This document shows, in pieces, positions 8,780 through 17,208 of a stretch of 46,572 nucleotides of DNA; positions within the stretch are counted from its first letter, which is position 1, and every line of letters starts with the position of its first letter. This DNA is from Nocardiopsis xinjiangensis YIM 90004. Its GTDB lineage: Bacteria > Actinomycetota > Actinomycetes > Streptosporangiales > Streptosporangiaceae. The translations under genes were made by a program, and so were the position numbers. Where the stretch lies: positions 1 to 46,572 of the forward strand of contig NZ_ANBE01000056.1 in NCBI RefSeq assembly GCF_000341145.1, in the 5' to 3' direction. The notes beneath the pieces were generated by a model. That model saw only the letters and a program-made list of their open reading frames with translations, made no database searches and was not told the origin of the DNA.

Positions 8780-9700
8780 ATGGGCGGCCGAGCACTCGTG
8801 CAGTGGGAACAGAACCGGGACAATGCCCCCGCTCCACTGGAGATCGACCTCTACGCGGGCGGGCCCGCGCCCACGAGGGGGTTGGACAGGGTGCGCTTCT
8901 ACCAGGTGCCCTACACCCCCTCCACGCAGGGCGTGGACGAATCCACCGACGTCATCGCGCGTATGCCGAACCTGGAGGTCGTGCAGCTGGTCTCCGCGGG
9001 CTACGAGCAGGTCCTGCCCCTGCTGCCCGACCACGTGACCCTGTGCAACGGGCGGGGTCTGCACGACGCGAGCACCGCCGAGCACGCGCTCGCCCTCATG
9101 CTGGCGGCCCAGCGCGACCTGCCCCGGTGGGCGATCGACCAGCGGGACCACCGATGGGGATCGGTGCCGCAGCGCTCGCTGACCGACTGCCGGGTCCTCA
9201 TCGTGGGATACGGCAGTATCGGCGCGGCGATCGAGCGGCGCCTGCTGCCGTTCGAGACCACCGTGACCCGGGTGGCGAGCCGGCCCCGTCCCCAGGAGGA
9301 CGTGCACGGGATCGACGAGCTGCACGAGCTCCTGCCCGACGCCGACGTGGTCGTCCTGGTCACCCCGCTCACCGAGGCCACCCGCGGATTGTTCGGGTCA
9401 CGCGAGTTCGCGCTCCTGCCCGACGACGCACTCGTGGTCAACGTGGGCCGCGGACCCGTTCTGGACACCGGGGCGCTCCTGGCCCAGAACGGGCGGGTGC
9501 GCGCGGCCCTGGACGTCACCGACCCCGAGCCGCTGCCGGCCGATCACCCGCTCTGGGACGCCCCCGGGGTGTACATCACCCCGCACGTCGCGGGCGGCGC
9601 CGCGTCCTTCTACCCGCGTGCCCGCGCGTTCATGGACGCCCAGCTCGCGCGCTGGTCGGCCGGTGATCCCCTGGCCAACGTGGTCCGCCCCGGAGCCTGA
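8780..9700 (+). CDS. D-isomer-specific 2-hydroxyacid dehydrogenase family protein
   Basis: 306 residues from ATG 8780; a leaderless GTG at 8744 would add 12 residues. The fold has a split substrate domain and a central Rossmann domain with VGYGSIGAAIERRL for NAD(P) binding. The family catalytic pattern is present: Arg in VNVGRGPVLD, Glu in the DVTDPEPLPADHPLW segment, and His in ITPHVAGG. It reduces a 2-keto acid or oxidises a D-2-hydroxyacid in the cytoplasm; the substrate is not evident. A 12-bp hairpin follows directly, so it is probably transcribed alone. Confidence 0.88.
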   Translation: MGGRALVQWEQNRDNAPAPLEIDLYAGGPAPTRGLDRVRFYQVPYTPSTQGVDESTDVIARMPNLEVVQLVSAGYEQVLPLLPDHVTLCNGRGLHDASTAEHALALMLAAQRDLPRWAIDQRDHRWGSVPQRSLTDCRVLIVGYGSIGAAIERRLLPFETTVTRVASRPRPQEDVHGIDELHELLPDADVVVLVTPLTEATRGLFGSREFALLPDDALVVNVGRGPVLDTGALLAQNGRVRAALDVTDPEPLPADHPLWDAPGVYITPHVAGGAASFYPRARAFMDAQLARWSAGDPLANVVRPGA

Positions 9701-9704
9701 GAAC

Positions 9705-9731
9705 GCTCGGTCCCGGACACCGGGACCGAGC
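9705..9731 (+). terminator. Hairpin after the dehydrogenase
   Basis: Perfect 12-bp stem GCTCGGTCCCGG / CCGGGACCGAGC with a 3-base loop, starting 5 bases past the stop codon. There is no T tract, as is common in this kind of genome. Confidence 0.65.
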
Positions 9732-9831
9732 CCGTCCTGGCCCGGGCACCGGGACCACCCCGCCCCCTGGGCGCGACGTCCGGGCCGTGGTCCCGTGCCC
9801 GAATGTCGGTGCAGGGAGTGAGACTGGGGGC

Positions 9832-11499
9832 ATGCGCATCGCAGTGGTCGCCGACGGCGAGGGCGGCGGATGGCTCCAGGAACTGGGCAGGGCCCGTCCC
9901 GAACGTGTGGGCGACCTCGCCGCTGCGGTCGGGGCCCGAGAGGCAGCAGCCGGCCTTCCGCCCCGGTGGGTGTGGGCCGCTTGGGAGGACCTCTACCCCG
10001 ACCTCGTGCGCGCCGGGGTCCGGGTCCGCCGCTGCCACGACGCCGCCCTCACCGAGGCGCTCCTGCTCGGCCATGCCGGCCGCCACGGGGAACCGCGCTC
10101 CCTGGGTGCGGCCTGGGCGCGCCTGCACCACCTCCCGGTGCCCGAGGACCCGGTCCGCAGGGCGGGGGAGGGCGCCCACGCCCAGCCCGCCCTGTTCGAG
10201 GCCGACCGCTCCACCCTGCCACCGGGCACCGACCGCCTCGCCGCCCTCGTCGGAGTCCACGCCGATCAGAACCGACGCCTGGCGGACCTGCCCGACTCCG
10301 GAGGGCTGCGCCTGCTGGCCGCGGTGGAGTCGGCGGGCGGGCTCGCGGCGGCCGAGATGAGCCACGACGGCCTCCCGCTGCGCCCCGATGTCCACGACCG
10401 GCTGCTCACCGAACTCCTGGGCCCGCGCCCGGTGGCCGGGCAGCGCCCGCGCGTCCTGGCCGACCTGGCCGCCCGCATCGGGCAGAGCCTGGGGCAGGAG
10501 GTCAACCCCGATTCGCCCTCCCAGGTCCTGCGCGCGCTGGCCGGGGCGGGCCATCCGGTGCCCTCGACCCGATCGTGGGTCCTGCAGGAAGTCGATCACC
10601 CCGCCGCGCCCCTGCTGTTGCGGTACAAGGAACTCGCCCGGCTGCACTCGGCCAACGGGTGGGCCTGGAGCGAGCAGTGGGTGAGTCGGCGCCCCGGGCC
10701 GGACGGGACACGGCTCGGGCGGTTCCACCCCGACTACGTCGTCGCGGGTGTGGTCTCGGGACGCTGGGCCACCCGCGGCGGGGGTGGGCTCCAGGTCCCC
10801 AAGGCCCTGCTCGGTGCGGTGCGCGCCGACCCGGGGTGGGTGCTGGTGCGCGCCGACGCCGGGCAGCTCGAACCCCGGGTCCTGGCAGCGGTCTCGGGGG
10901 ACCGTGCTCTGGCCGAGGCCGCCGCCGAGGACGACCTCTACGCGCGTTTGGCGGTGCATGTGGGCGGTGACCGCGACCGTGCCAAGATCGGGATGCTCGC
11001 CGCGATGTACGGCCAGACCACGGGGGACGCGGCGCCCCTGCTGGCGACCATGCGCCGTCTCTTCCCGCGTGCCCTGGAACACGTGGACTCCGCCGCCCGC
11101 ACCGGTGAGAACGGCGGGACGGTGCGTTCCTGGCTGGGCCGCACCTCGCCCCGGCCCCACGATCTGCCCGAGGGCCCGGAGGGCGAACGTGCCCGCAGGG
11201 CCCAGGGCCGCTTCACCCGCAATTTCGTCGTGCAGGCCACCGCCGCCGAGTGGGCCTCGGTGCTGCTCGCGGCATTGCGGACACGGCTGGCCGACCTCGA
11301 CCCCGCGCTGCCCGAGGGGGCGGGGGTGGTCTTCTTCGTGCACGATGAAGTGGTCCTGCACGTGCCCGCCGAGCGTGCCGATGCGGCGGTGCAGGCGGTG
11401 GCCGAGGCCGAACGCGAGACCCGTGAGCTGCTCTTTCCGTCCTCTCCGGTCCGGTTTCCGCTGGTCACGTCCGTTTCGGATGAGCGAACGCATATCTGA
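9832..11499 (+). CDS. Actinobacterial 'bifunctional 3'-5' exonuclease/DNA polymerase', family A
   Basis: 555 residues from ATG 9832 (MRIAVVADGE). The C-terminal half is a family-A polymerase: motif A as RADAGQLEPRVLA (about 340), the O-helix Lys and Tyr as AKIGMLAAMYGQT (about 383) and motif C as VHDEVVLHV (about 503). The N-terminal 180 residues correspond to the exonuclease region of this family (WVWAAWEDLYPDLVRAGVRV; RCHDAALTEALLL), but I see no complete set of DEDD acidic residues, so proofreading activity is doubtful. This protein is separate from the main PolA and its role in the cell is not well defined; repair synthesis is a reasonable guess. The gene has hairpins upstream and a long gap after it. 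Confidence 0.85.
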   Translation: MRIAVVADGEGGGWLQELGRARPERVGDLAAAVGAREAAAGLPPRWVWAAWEDLYPDLVRAGVRVRRCHDAALTEALLLGHAGRHGEPRSLGAAWARLHHLPVPEDPVRRAGEGAHAQPALFEADRSTLPPGTDRLAALVGVHADQNRRLADLPDSGGLRLLAAVESAGGLAAAEMSHDGLPLRPDVHDRLLTELLGPRPVAGQRPRVLADLAARIGQSLGQEVNPDSPSQVLRALAGAGHPVPSTRSWVLQEVDHPAAPLLLRYKELARLHSANGWAWSEQWVSRRPGPDGTRLGRFHPDYVVAGVVSGRWATRGGGGLQVPKALLGAVRADPGWVLVRADAGQLEPRVLAAVSGDRALAEAAAEDDLYARLAVHVGGDRDRAKIGMLAAMYGQTTGDAAPLLATMRRLFPRALEHVDSAARTGENGGTVRSWLGRTSPRPHDLPEGPEGERARRAQGRFTRNFVVQATAAEWASVLLAALRTRLADLDPALPEGAGVVFFVHDEVVLHVPAERADAAVQAVAEAERETRELLFPSSPVRFPLVTSVSDERTHI

Positions 11500-11839
11500 C
11501 CGCCTTCCGTTACCACACACGGAAAGTGAACCGTTCCGTCAGTAATTCTTCTCCGGCGCGCAAGAAGTCCGCGGGACCTTTCACTGGGCTTCGAGGGGCA
11601 ACCGCCGACGGAGTTTTCCCAGGACACAGAGGCCTTGCGTCGCAGCGGACCCGCATGTGAGGCAGAAAGACCGAAAGGGCGCACGGTGTCCGAGGGGTGG
11701 ACGTCCGATATCGGACAGCTTCGGCTCCTTGCAAACTGGGCGCGGCCCAACCATTCTGGTCTCCCGGAAGCCATCGACGGGCCGTATGGCGCAGGGGGCT
11801 CCGGGCCCTGAACGGCCAGAGAAAGGGTGAGATCTCCCC
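11500..11839. other. Long leader region of the NlpC/P60 gene, with a palindrome
   Basis: 340 bases without a coding frame of native codon use. GTCCGATATCGGAC at 11703-11716 is a perfect 14-bp palindrome. AAGGGTGAG lies about 10 bases before the GTG start at 11840. I looked for the conserved segments of a c-di-AMP (ydaO) riboswitch, often found before such genes in actinobacteria, and did not find them. Confidence 0.5.
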
Positions 11840-13048
11840 GTGCGAACCCGTACCCGCGCCTGTACTTCCGCGGCTCTGGTGGTCGCTTTCACGGCCTTCG
11901 GTTCCGGCCCGGTCTGGGCCGAACCCGTGGTGGAGGAACGCCCTCCGTTGAACCAGCAGGTCGCCGCCGCTGCCCCCGCCGCTCCCGATCCCGAGGGGCC
12001 CAGCGGCTCCGACCCCCGCTCGTCCCAGCCCCGCGCGGACGAGGACGAGGGGGCCGCCCCCGACACCGCCGACACCGACCACCTCGACGGCGACATACCC
12101 GTGGAACCCTTCGACGAGGCACGCAGCGTCGAGTACTTCGCGGCCGCCCCCGAGAGCCTGCCGCGCGAGGCCGTGGAGGCGGTCCGCGACATCGAGGGGG
12201 TCCAGGACGCCCTCGGCGTGGACGCCGCCCGCTTGGAGATCGAGGGGGAAGAGACGTCGCTGTTGGGCGTGAACCCCTCCCTGTTCCGCAACCACGCTCC
12301 CGAACCCTCCGCCGAGTCCGACGCCATCTGGCAGGGCGTGGCCGAGGGCGCCATCGCCCTGTCCAAGGACGCCGGCACCGAACGCGATCTCGACGTCGGC
12401 ACCGACGTGACCGTCGCCGGCGGTGAGGGCGAGGTCCCGATGGAAGTGTGGACCCACGCCACCTCCGGGATCTCCGGCATCGACGCGCTCGTCTCCCGTG
12501 AGCGCGCAGCCGAGCTCGGCATGCCCGAGGGCAACGCGCTCGTGGTCTCGGCCCCCGACGCGGACCTGACCGAGCTGAACGAGGATCTGGAGGAGGCCCT
12601 GGAGGGGCACGACGCCTCTCTGCAGCTGGTCGCCGACGCACCCGAACCGATGTCCGAGGGCGAGGCCGTGCCGCCCACGGTCGTGGAAGAGGTCATCGCC
12701 AACGCCGAGACCCAGCTCGGTGTGCCCTACGTGTGGGGCGGCACGAGCCCGAACGAGGGATTCGACTGCTCGGGCCTGCTCCAGTGGGCCTTCGCCGAGG
12801 CCGGCGTCAGTATCCCGCGCGTCACCCACGACCAGTGGAACGCCGGCAGCCGCGTCGACCACGAGGACATGGAACGCGGCGACCTCATCTTCTGGCGTTC
12901 GGACCCCACGGCGCCCGACTACATCTCCCACGTGGCCATCTACTTGGGCGACGACCAGATGTTGGAGGCGCCGCGCACCGGCCTGGACGTGCAGGTCACC
13001 TCGGTGCGCACGGAGAACCTCGCGGGCGTGGTGCGCGTACACGCCTGA
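11840..13048 (+). CDS. Secreted NlpC/P60 family peptidoglycan hydrolase
   Basis: 402 residues; GTG start after AAGGGTGAG. A signal peptide covers about 1-28 (AALVVAFTAFG then VWA-EP). Residues 30-100 are Pro/Ala/Asp-rich and probably unstructured, and a middle region of about 190 residues has no clear family match. The C-terminal NlpC/P60 domain (about 285-402) has the catalytic Cys310 in FDCSGLLQW, His364 in ISHVAIYLG and a third polar position near DQMLEAP. Such enzymes cleave peptide stems of peptidoglycan outside the cell. The conserved tyrosine context VPYVWGG precedes the cysteine as expected. It is followed by a strong terminator. Confidence 0.88.
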   Translation: MRTRTRACTSAALVVAFTAFGSGPVWAEPVVEERPPLNQQVAAAAPAAPDPEGPSGSDPRSSQPRADEDEGAAPDTADTDHLDGDIPVEPFDEARSVEYFAAAPESLPREAVEAVRDIEGVQDALGVDAARLEIEGEETSLLGVNPSLFRNHAPEPSAESDAIWQGVAEGAIALSKDAGTERDLDVGTDVTVAGGEGEVPMEVWTHATSGISGIDALVSRERAAELGMPEGNALVVSAPDADLTELNEDLEEALEGHDASLQLVADAPEPMSEGEAVPPTVVEEVIANAETQLGVPYVWGGTSPNEGFDCSGLLQWAFAEAGVSIPRVTHDQWNAGSRVDHEDMERGDLIFWRSDPTAPDYISHVAIYLGDDQMLEAPRTGLDVQVTSVRTENLAGVVRVHA

Positions 13049-13067
13049 TCCGCGCACGGTCACTTCG

Positions 13068-13102
13068 GGGCACCCCGGTCTTCACGCCGGGGTGCCCTTT
13101 TT
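13068..13102 (+). terminator. Intrinsic terminator of the NlpC/P60 gene
   Basis: Perfect 11-bp stem GGGCACCCCGG / CCGGGGTGCCC, 8-base loop, then TTTTT. It starts 20 bases past the stop and is the most canonical terminator in the window. Confidence 0.85.
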
Positions 13103-13564
13103 GTGTTCCGAATGTGACCGGTATTCCATGCGCTGCATTTCCTCGGGGCCCATTGCATTGCGCCCGTGGTAAAAGAGCCGGATCCGAATGGCGGCACACA
13201 CAAAACACGTGGGCCGTGGTGCCGCTCGGGAAGCGGCGCCACGGCCCACGGATCTCTCCTTGTCCGAATGACCCAGCCGGGAGGGGAAGGCAGGTCTCGG
13301 TTGAGGAGGGGAGAAGCAGGGACGCCGCTGAGGGAGGGGGAGACAGCCGCGTGCCCTGCCGGGGAAAGTATGGAGTTCTGTATGGGAACGCTCACGATGG
13401 GTCTCGGCGTTTCCCGTCACAAGATCTACATAAGCAGTGACACGGAGATTTTGCAAGAGGTCGGACCAAGAGCGATACACAGCACGAAGCCCACCCTTCC
13501 CGAGACCCCTTCCCGCGCGGTGATGAGAGCGCCGGACCCGCCGGATCGGCGTCCGGCACCTGCC
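13103..13564. other. Gap with a large orphan hairpin (13208-13250), no supported gene
   Basis: A 12-bp outer stem (CGTGGGCCGTGG / CCACGGCCCACG), one T-G wobble and a 6-bp inner stem (GCCGCT / AGCGGC) close a 5-base loop. The stem totals 19 pairs. On the minus strand it is followed by TGTTTTGTG, so it could end minus-strand transcription about 315 bases after the gamma-glutamyltransferase stop. The segment 13370-13480 is AT-richer than its surroundings. Open frames here lack native codon bias. Confidence 0.5.
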
Positions 13565-15376
13565 TCAGCGCCCGGCCGCGTACCCCTGCGCGCCCCGTGC
13601 GTCGGCGGCGGCGCGCAGCTCACCGGTGTCGGGGTCGCGGCCCACCGCGGCCAGCCGTCCCAGCGACCAGGGCTCGGCGACGGTGACCTCGTGCCCGCGC
13701 CGCCGCATCTCCCCGATGGTCTCCGGTCCGACCTCGGGCTCCACGACGAGGCTGCCGGGCACGGTCTCGCGCGGGTGGAAGGAGCTCGGGAACGCGTTCG
13801 TGTGGAACATCGGGGCGTCCAGGGTCTCTTGCAGGTCCTCGGCCCCGTGCAGGATCCGCATCAGCGCCGTGAAGGTCCACTGGTCCTGCTGGTCGCCTCC
13901 TGGGGTGCCGATGGCCAGCACCGCCTGCCCGTCCTCCCGGGTGACGAGGGTCGGCGACAGGGTCGTGCGCGGACGGCGCCCCGGGGACAGGGCGTTGGGG
14001 GAGTGCTCGTCGAGCCAGAACATCTGCGCCCGGGTGCCGAGCGGGAAACCGAGCGCGGGTACGACGGGTGAGCTCGACAGCCACCCGCCGCTGGGGGTCG
14101 CCGAGACCATGTTGCCGTGGGCGTCGACCACGTCCAGGTGGCAGGTGTCCCCGCGCCGGGCGGCGGGGTCTGCGGCGTCGCGCACCGTCGGCTCACCGGT
14201 GGTGCGGTCCGGCGAGGCCTGCCCGGGCAGGTAGGTCGGCGGCATGTAGGGCGTGCGCGTGCCCGGGGCGCCGGGGCGTTGCTCCGGATTCGCGGCGGCG
14301 TCCTCGACCAGGCCCGCGCGGGAGCGGGCGTACTCGGCCGACAGGAGCTCCTCCAGAGGCACGTCCGTGTGGTCCGGGTCGCCGTACCAGGACTCACGGT
14401 CGGCGAAGACGAGCTTGGCTGCCTCGGTCACCCGGTGCACGAAGTCGGGGTCGGTCCCCTCGCGTGAGGTCCCCGCCAGGTCACCGGTGCCCAGGACCTC
14501 GGCCAGACGCAGCTGTTGGAGCATGGTGGGGCCCTGGCCCCACGGCCCGGTCTTGTGCACGGTGTGCGAACCGTGGCGCACCGAGGCCGGGTCCTCGTAA
14601 CGGGCACTCCACTCGGCCAGGTCCTGACCGCGCAGGAACGCACGCTGGGGCCGGCCGGTCGAGCTGGGCACGTCCTCGGACAGGAAACCGTCCAGCGCCT
14701 CGGCCACGAACCCCTGCGACCATGCCCGGCGGGCGGCGTCGATGCCGGCCTCGCGCCCGGCTCCGGCGGCCTCGGCCTCGGTGACCAGCCGCCGGTACGT
14801 GGCGGCCAGAGCCGGGTTGCGCAGGCGGGGTCCGGGGGCCGGTGCGCTGCCGCCGGGCAGGTACAGCTCCGCCGAACCCGCCCAGTGCCGGCCGAAGACC
14901 GGGGCGAGCGATTCCACGGCCGCCGCGACCCTGGCAAGGACGGGATAACCGCGCTCGCACAGGCCGATGGCGTGGTCGAGGACCTCGCGCACACCCATGG
15001 TCCCGTGGTCGCGCAGCAGCAGCATCCACGTGTCGAAGGCGCCCGGGACCGTGGCGGCCAGCACCCCGCTGCCGGGGACACGGTCGAGCCCGAGCGCGGT
15101 GTAGGCGCCGATCGTCGCGCCGGCGGGGGCCACGCCCTGCCCGCAGAGCACACGTGCGGGCCCGCCCGCGGACTGGAAGATCACGGGCACCTCGCCCCCG
15201 GGGCCGTTCAGGTGCGGTTCGACGACCTGGAGGGTGAACCCCGCCGCCACCGCCGCGTCGAAGGCGTTGCCGCCGCGCTCGAGGACCGACATACCGGTGG
15301 CGCTGGCCAGCCAGTGGGTGGAGGCGACCATGCCGAAGTCGCCGCGCAGTTGTGGACGGGTGGTCGGGGCCGGCAT
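13565..15376 (-). CDS. Gamma-glutamyltransferase family protein
   Basis: 603 residues from ATG 15376, with GAGGAGG about 9 bases upstream. The protein is an N-terminal nucleophile hydrolase. Thr411 in RRGDTCHLDVVDAHGN is the expected nucleophile exposed by self-cleavage into large and small subunits. GGWLSSSP and the GTPGGDQQDQWTF segment fit the substrate and glycine loops, and the N-terminal MVASTHWLASATGMSVL is typical. No signal peptide is visible, so an intracellular role is likelier than a secreted one; several actinobacterial relatives act on non-glutathione substrates. It is monocistronic on the minus strand. Confidence 0.88.
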   Translation of the reverse strand: MPAPTTRPQLRGDFGMVASTHWLASATGMSVLERGGNAFDAAVAAGFTLQVVEPHLNGPGGEVPVIFQSAGGPARVLCGQGVAPAGATIGAYTALGLDRVPGSGVLAATVPGAFDTWMLLLRDHGTMGVREVLDHAIGLCERGYPVLARVAAAVESLAPVFGRHWAGSAELYLPGGSAPAPGPRLRNPALAATYRRLVTEAEAAGAGREAGIDAARRAWSQGFVAEALDGFLSEDVPSSTGRPQRAFLRGQDLAEWSARYEDPASVRHGSHTVHKTGPWGQGPTMLQQLRLAEVLGTGDLAGTSREGTDPDFVHRVTEAAKLVFADRESWYGDPDHTDVPLEELLSAEYARSRAGLVEDAAANPEQRPGAPGTRTPYMPPTYLPGQASPDRTTGEPTVRDAADPAARRGDTCHLDVVDAHGNMVSATPSGGWLSSSPVVPALGFPLGTRAQMFWLDEHSPNALSPGRRPRTTLSPTLVTREDGQAVLAIGTPGGDQQDQWTFTALMRILHGAEDLQETLDAPMFHTNAFPSSFHPRETVPGSLVVEPEVGPETIGEMRRRGHEVTVAEPWSLGRLAAVGRDPDTGELRAAADARGAQGYAAGR

Positions 15377-15690
15377 CGGGGGAGACCTCCTCGGGGCAGG
15401 GGGCGGCACGTCCCGGGACGGACGCGGCACGAGGGAAAGGGCAGGACCGGCGGGGCCGTGACCGCGCGACGACCGTATCGGACCGAGAAGTGCACCGGTA
15501 TAACGATTCGCCCGGCGTGGAAGGCGGGAGCGTCCACACACTGGGCCGACACCGAAACGTCCTAGAGGGGTACGGGGAGGTGGTGAGCGTGGCCCAGGAG
15601 CCGCCCCCGGTGCAACACCGGTCCCGCCCAGGAACGACGGCGGCCCACGGCGCGAGCGCACCGCCGGCAGGGGTCCGGGCGGCCCGCACC
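15377..15690. other. Upstream region of the gamma-glutamyltransferase gene
   Basis: Holds the minus-strand promoter of the transferase. A TATAAC-like AT-rich stretch lies at about 15499-15507, and the minus strand has TACGGT (15473-15478) as a possible -10 box. No gene is supported here on either strand. Confidence 0.35.
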
Positions 15691-15828
15691 TCAGGTGTCG
15701 ATGGTGGGCAGATGCCAGGGCAGGTGCTCCCGCAACCGCTCCACTCCTCGGACCCGATCGGCGCGGTGGTCCGCTCCGCAACGGCCGCTTCCCCAGAGCG
15801 CGACCCACCAGGTGTGGTGCTTGCGCAT
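15691..15828 (-). CDS. 45-residue conserved-looking small protein
   Basis: Starts MRKHHTWWVALWG and ends HLPWHLPTIDT. The ATG at 15828 has GAAGGGG 6 bases upstream, and nearly every codon ends in G or C, as in neighbouring genes. The protein is rich in Trp and His (five Trp and six His in 45 residues), has one Cys and no membrane helix. It sits alone between divergent genes. I do not recognise a named family. The aromatic and histidine-rich ends suggest a metal- or partner-binding miniprotein, which is only a guess. Confidence 0.6.
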   Translation of the reverse strand: MRKHHTWWVALWGSGRCGADHRADRVRGVERLREHLPWHLPTIDT

Positions 15829-16081
15829 ACGAGCCCCTTCCCATCGACTACACCTGGTGATGAACTCAGTTCCCTGTGTCATGAGCGAAGGGTCCTACGG
15901 CCAAAGAAGTACACAAAGTGATCGAGGAGATCCATGAGGTGCCCGATGGGGCGGGGCGGGTTCTCCCAACCAGACGGTAGGGCGAGCATCATCCTGCGCT
16001 CGGCTCATGGTCACCGTGTTGTCACCAACTGCTCTCAGTCTGAGGTAGCACTCGGCACATCACTCGTACATGGGAGGTCCG

Positions 16082-17014
16082 GTGCGTCGCATCGCGATCG
16101 TTGTCGGAGCCGTAACATTCGCCGTGACGGCCGGCGGGGTCCCCGCCCTGGCCGGGCCGTCACTCTTTCCGTCGGAGCCGGCCGGCGCCGGTCCGGTATC
16201 GGCGGAGCAACCGTCCCCCGAACGCCCGCTCGTCGCCGTCGCCCACCGCGGAGCCTCCGGGCACGCACCCGAGAACACCCTTGCCGCCATCGACGCCGCC
16301 GACGAACTGGATGCCGGGACCGTCGAGATCGACGTCCAGCTCACCGCCGACGGTGAACCCGTGCTCATGCACGACGCGTCCCTGGAGCGCACCACCGACA
16401 TCGAGGAGGTCCACCCCGACCTCGACTCCTACGACATCTCCGACCTGACGCTGGAGCAGATCGAGGAGGTCGACGCCGGAAGCTGGTTCGACCCGGCCTT
16501 CGAGGGAGAACCCGTTCCCACCTTCGAGGAGGCCCTGGACCGGTTGGAGAGCCTGGACCTCAACCTCTTCCTCGAGGTCAAGGACCCCCAGAGCCACCCC
16601 GGTATCGAGGAGGCCCTGGCCGGGGAGATCACTTCCCGCGGTTACTGGATGAGGAAGAACCCCCCTCGGGAACCGAACCGGCTCATGGTCCAGAGCTTCG
16701 ACTGGGGTTCCATGGAAACCTCCAAGGGCCTGCTGCCCTCGATCCCGCACGGCCTGCTCGGAGAAGTGCCCGTGGACGAGCTCGGCGACCACGACTGGGC
16801 CGACATGGTCAACCCGAACCACACCGAGCTGACCGCCGACTACGTCTCCGCCGTCCAGGAGGCGGGTTTCGAGATCATGCCCTACACCATCAATGAGCAG
16901 GACCGCATGGTCGAGGTCCTGGAACTGGGTGCCAACGGTTTCGTCACCGACTTCCCCGACATCGGCCAGGACGCGATCGCCGAGTTCGAAGGCGCCCGGC
17001 AGGCAGAGATGTAG
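16082..17014 (+). CDS. Secreted glycerophosphodiester phosphodiesterase
   Basis: 310 residues. I chose GTG 16082 because GGGAGG lies just upstream (16072-16077), while the ATG at 16070 has no ribosome site. A signal peptide covers about 1-24 (RRIAIVVGAVTFAVTAGG). The GDPD TIM-barrel signature is complete: H55-R56 and E64-N65 in AHRGASGHAPENT, E82 and D84 in VEIDVQLT, and H97 in LMHDAS. FLEVKDP carries a later metal-binding Glu. The enzyme hydrolyses glycerophosphodiesters to glycerol 3-phosphate and an alcohol outside the membrane, scavenging phosphate and glycerol from lipids or wall polymers. Confidence 0.9.
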   Translation: MRRIAIVVGAVTFAVTAGGVPALAGPSLFPSEPAGAGPVSAEQPSPERPLVAVAHRGASGHAPENTLAAIDAADELDAGTVEIDVQLTADGEPVLMHDASLERTTDIEEVHPDLDSYDISDLTLEQIEEVDAGSWFDPAFEGEPVPTFEEALDRLESLDLNLFLEVKDPQSHPGIEEALAGEITSRGYWMRKNPPREPNRLMVQSFDWGSMETSKGLLPSIPHGLLGEVPVDELGDHDWADMVNPNHTELTADYVSAVQEAGFEIMPYTINEQDRMVEVLELGANGFVTDFPDIGQDAIAEFEGARQAEM

Positions 17015-17144
17015 GAGGAGACGGAGCCGGAGGGAACCCAGGTGTACTGACCACAGAGGCTGAGTACAGCCGGGCCTGTGCGGTGGGCGCCGGCCCACCC
17101 CGTCGGCCGCCCCACAGGTGGGAGGATCGCTCCGACACACACCG

Positions 17145-17181
17145 GGCCCGCCCCGGGCGCCCACCGCGCCCGGGGCGGGCC
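17145..17181 (+). terminator. 16-bp perfect hairpin after the GDPD gene
   Basis: GGCCCGCCCCGGGCGC pairs perfectly with its complement around a 5-base loop, between the phosphodiesterase and the PLP enzyme. No T tract follows. It may terminate or attenuate read-through into the next gene. Confidence 0.6.
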
Positions 17182-17208
17182 ACTGGAGCGAAAGGCGGAG
17201 CCGGCCCA

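Noticed and set aside
11500-11839. c-di-AMP (ydaO) riboswitch before the NlpC/P60 gene
   Set aside because: The leader is long enough, but I could not find its conserved core segments in order.
13082-13480. Minus-strand frame of 132 codons in the gap after the NlpC/P60 gene
   Set aside because: It spans the orphan hairpin and a terminator, is Arg/Pro/Cys-rich and lacks third-position GC bias.
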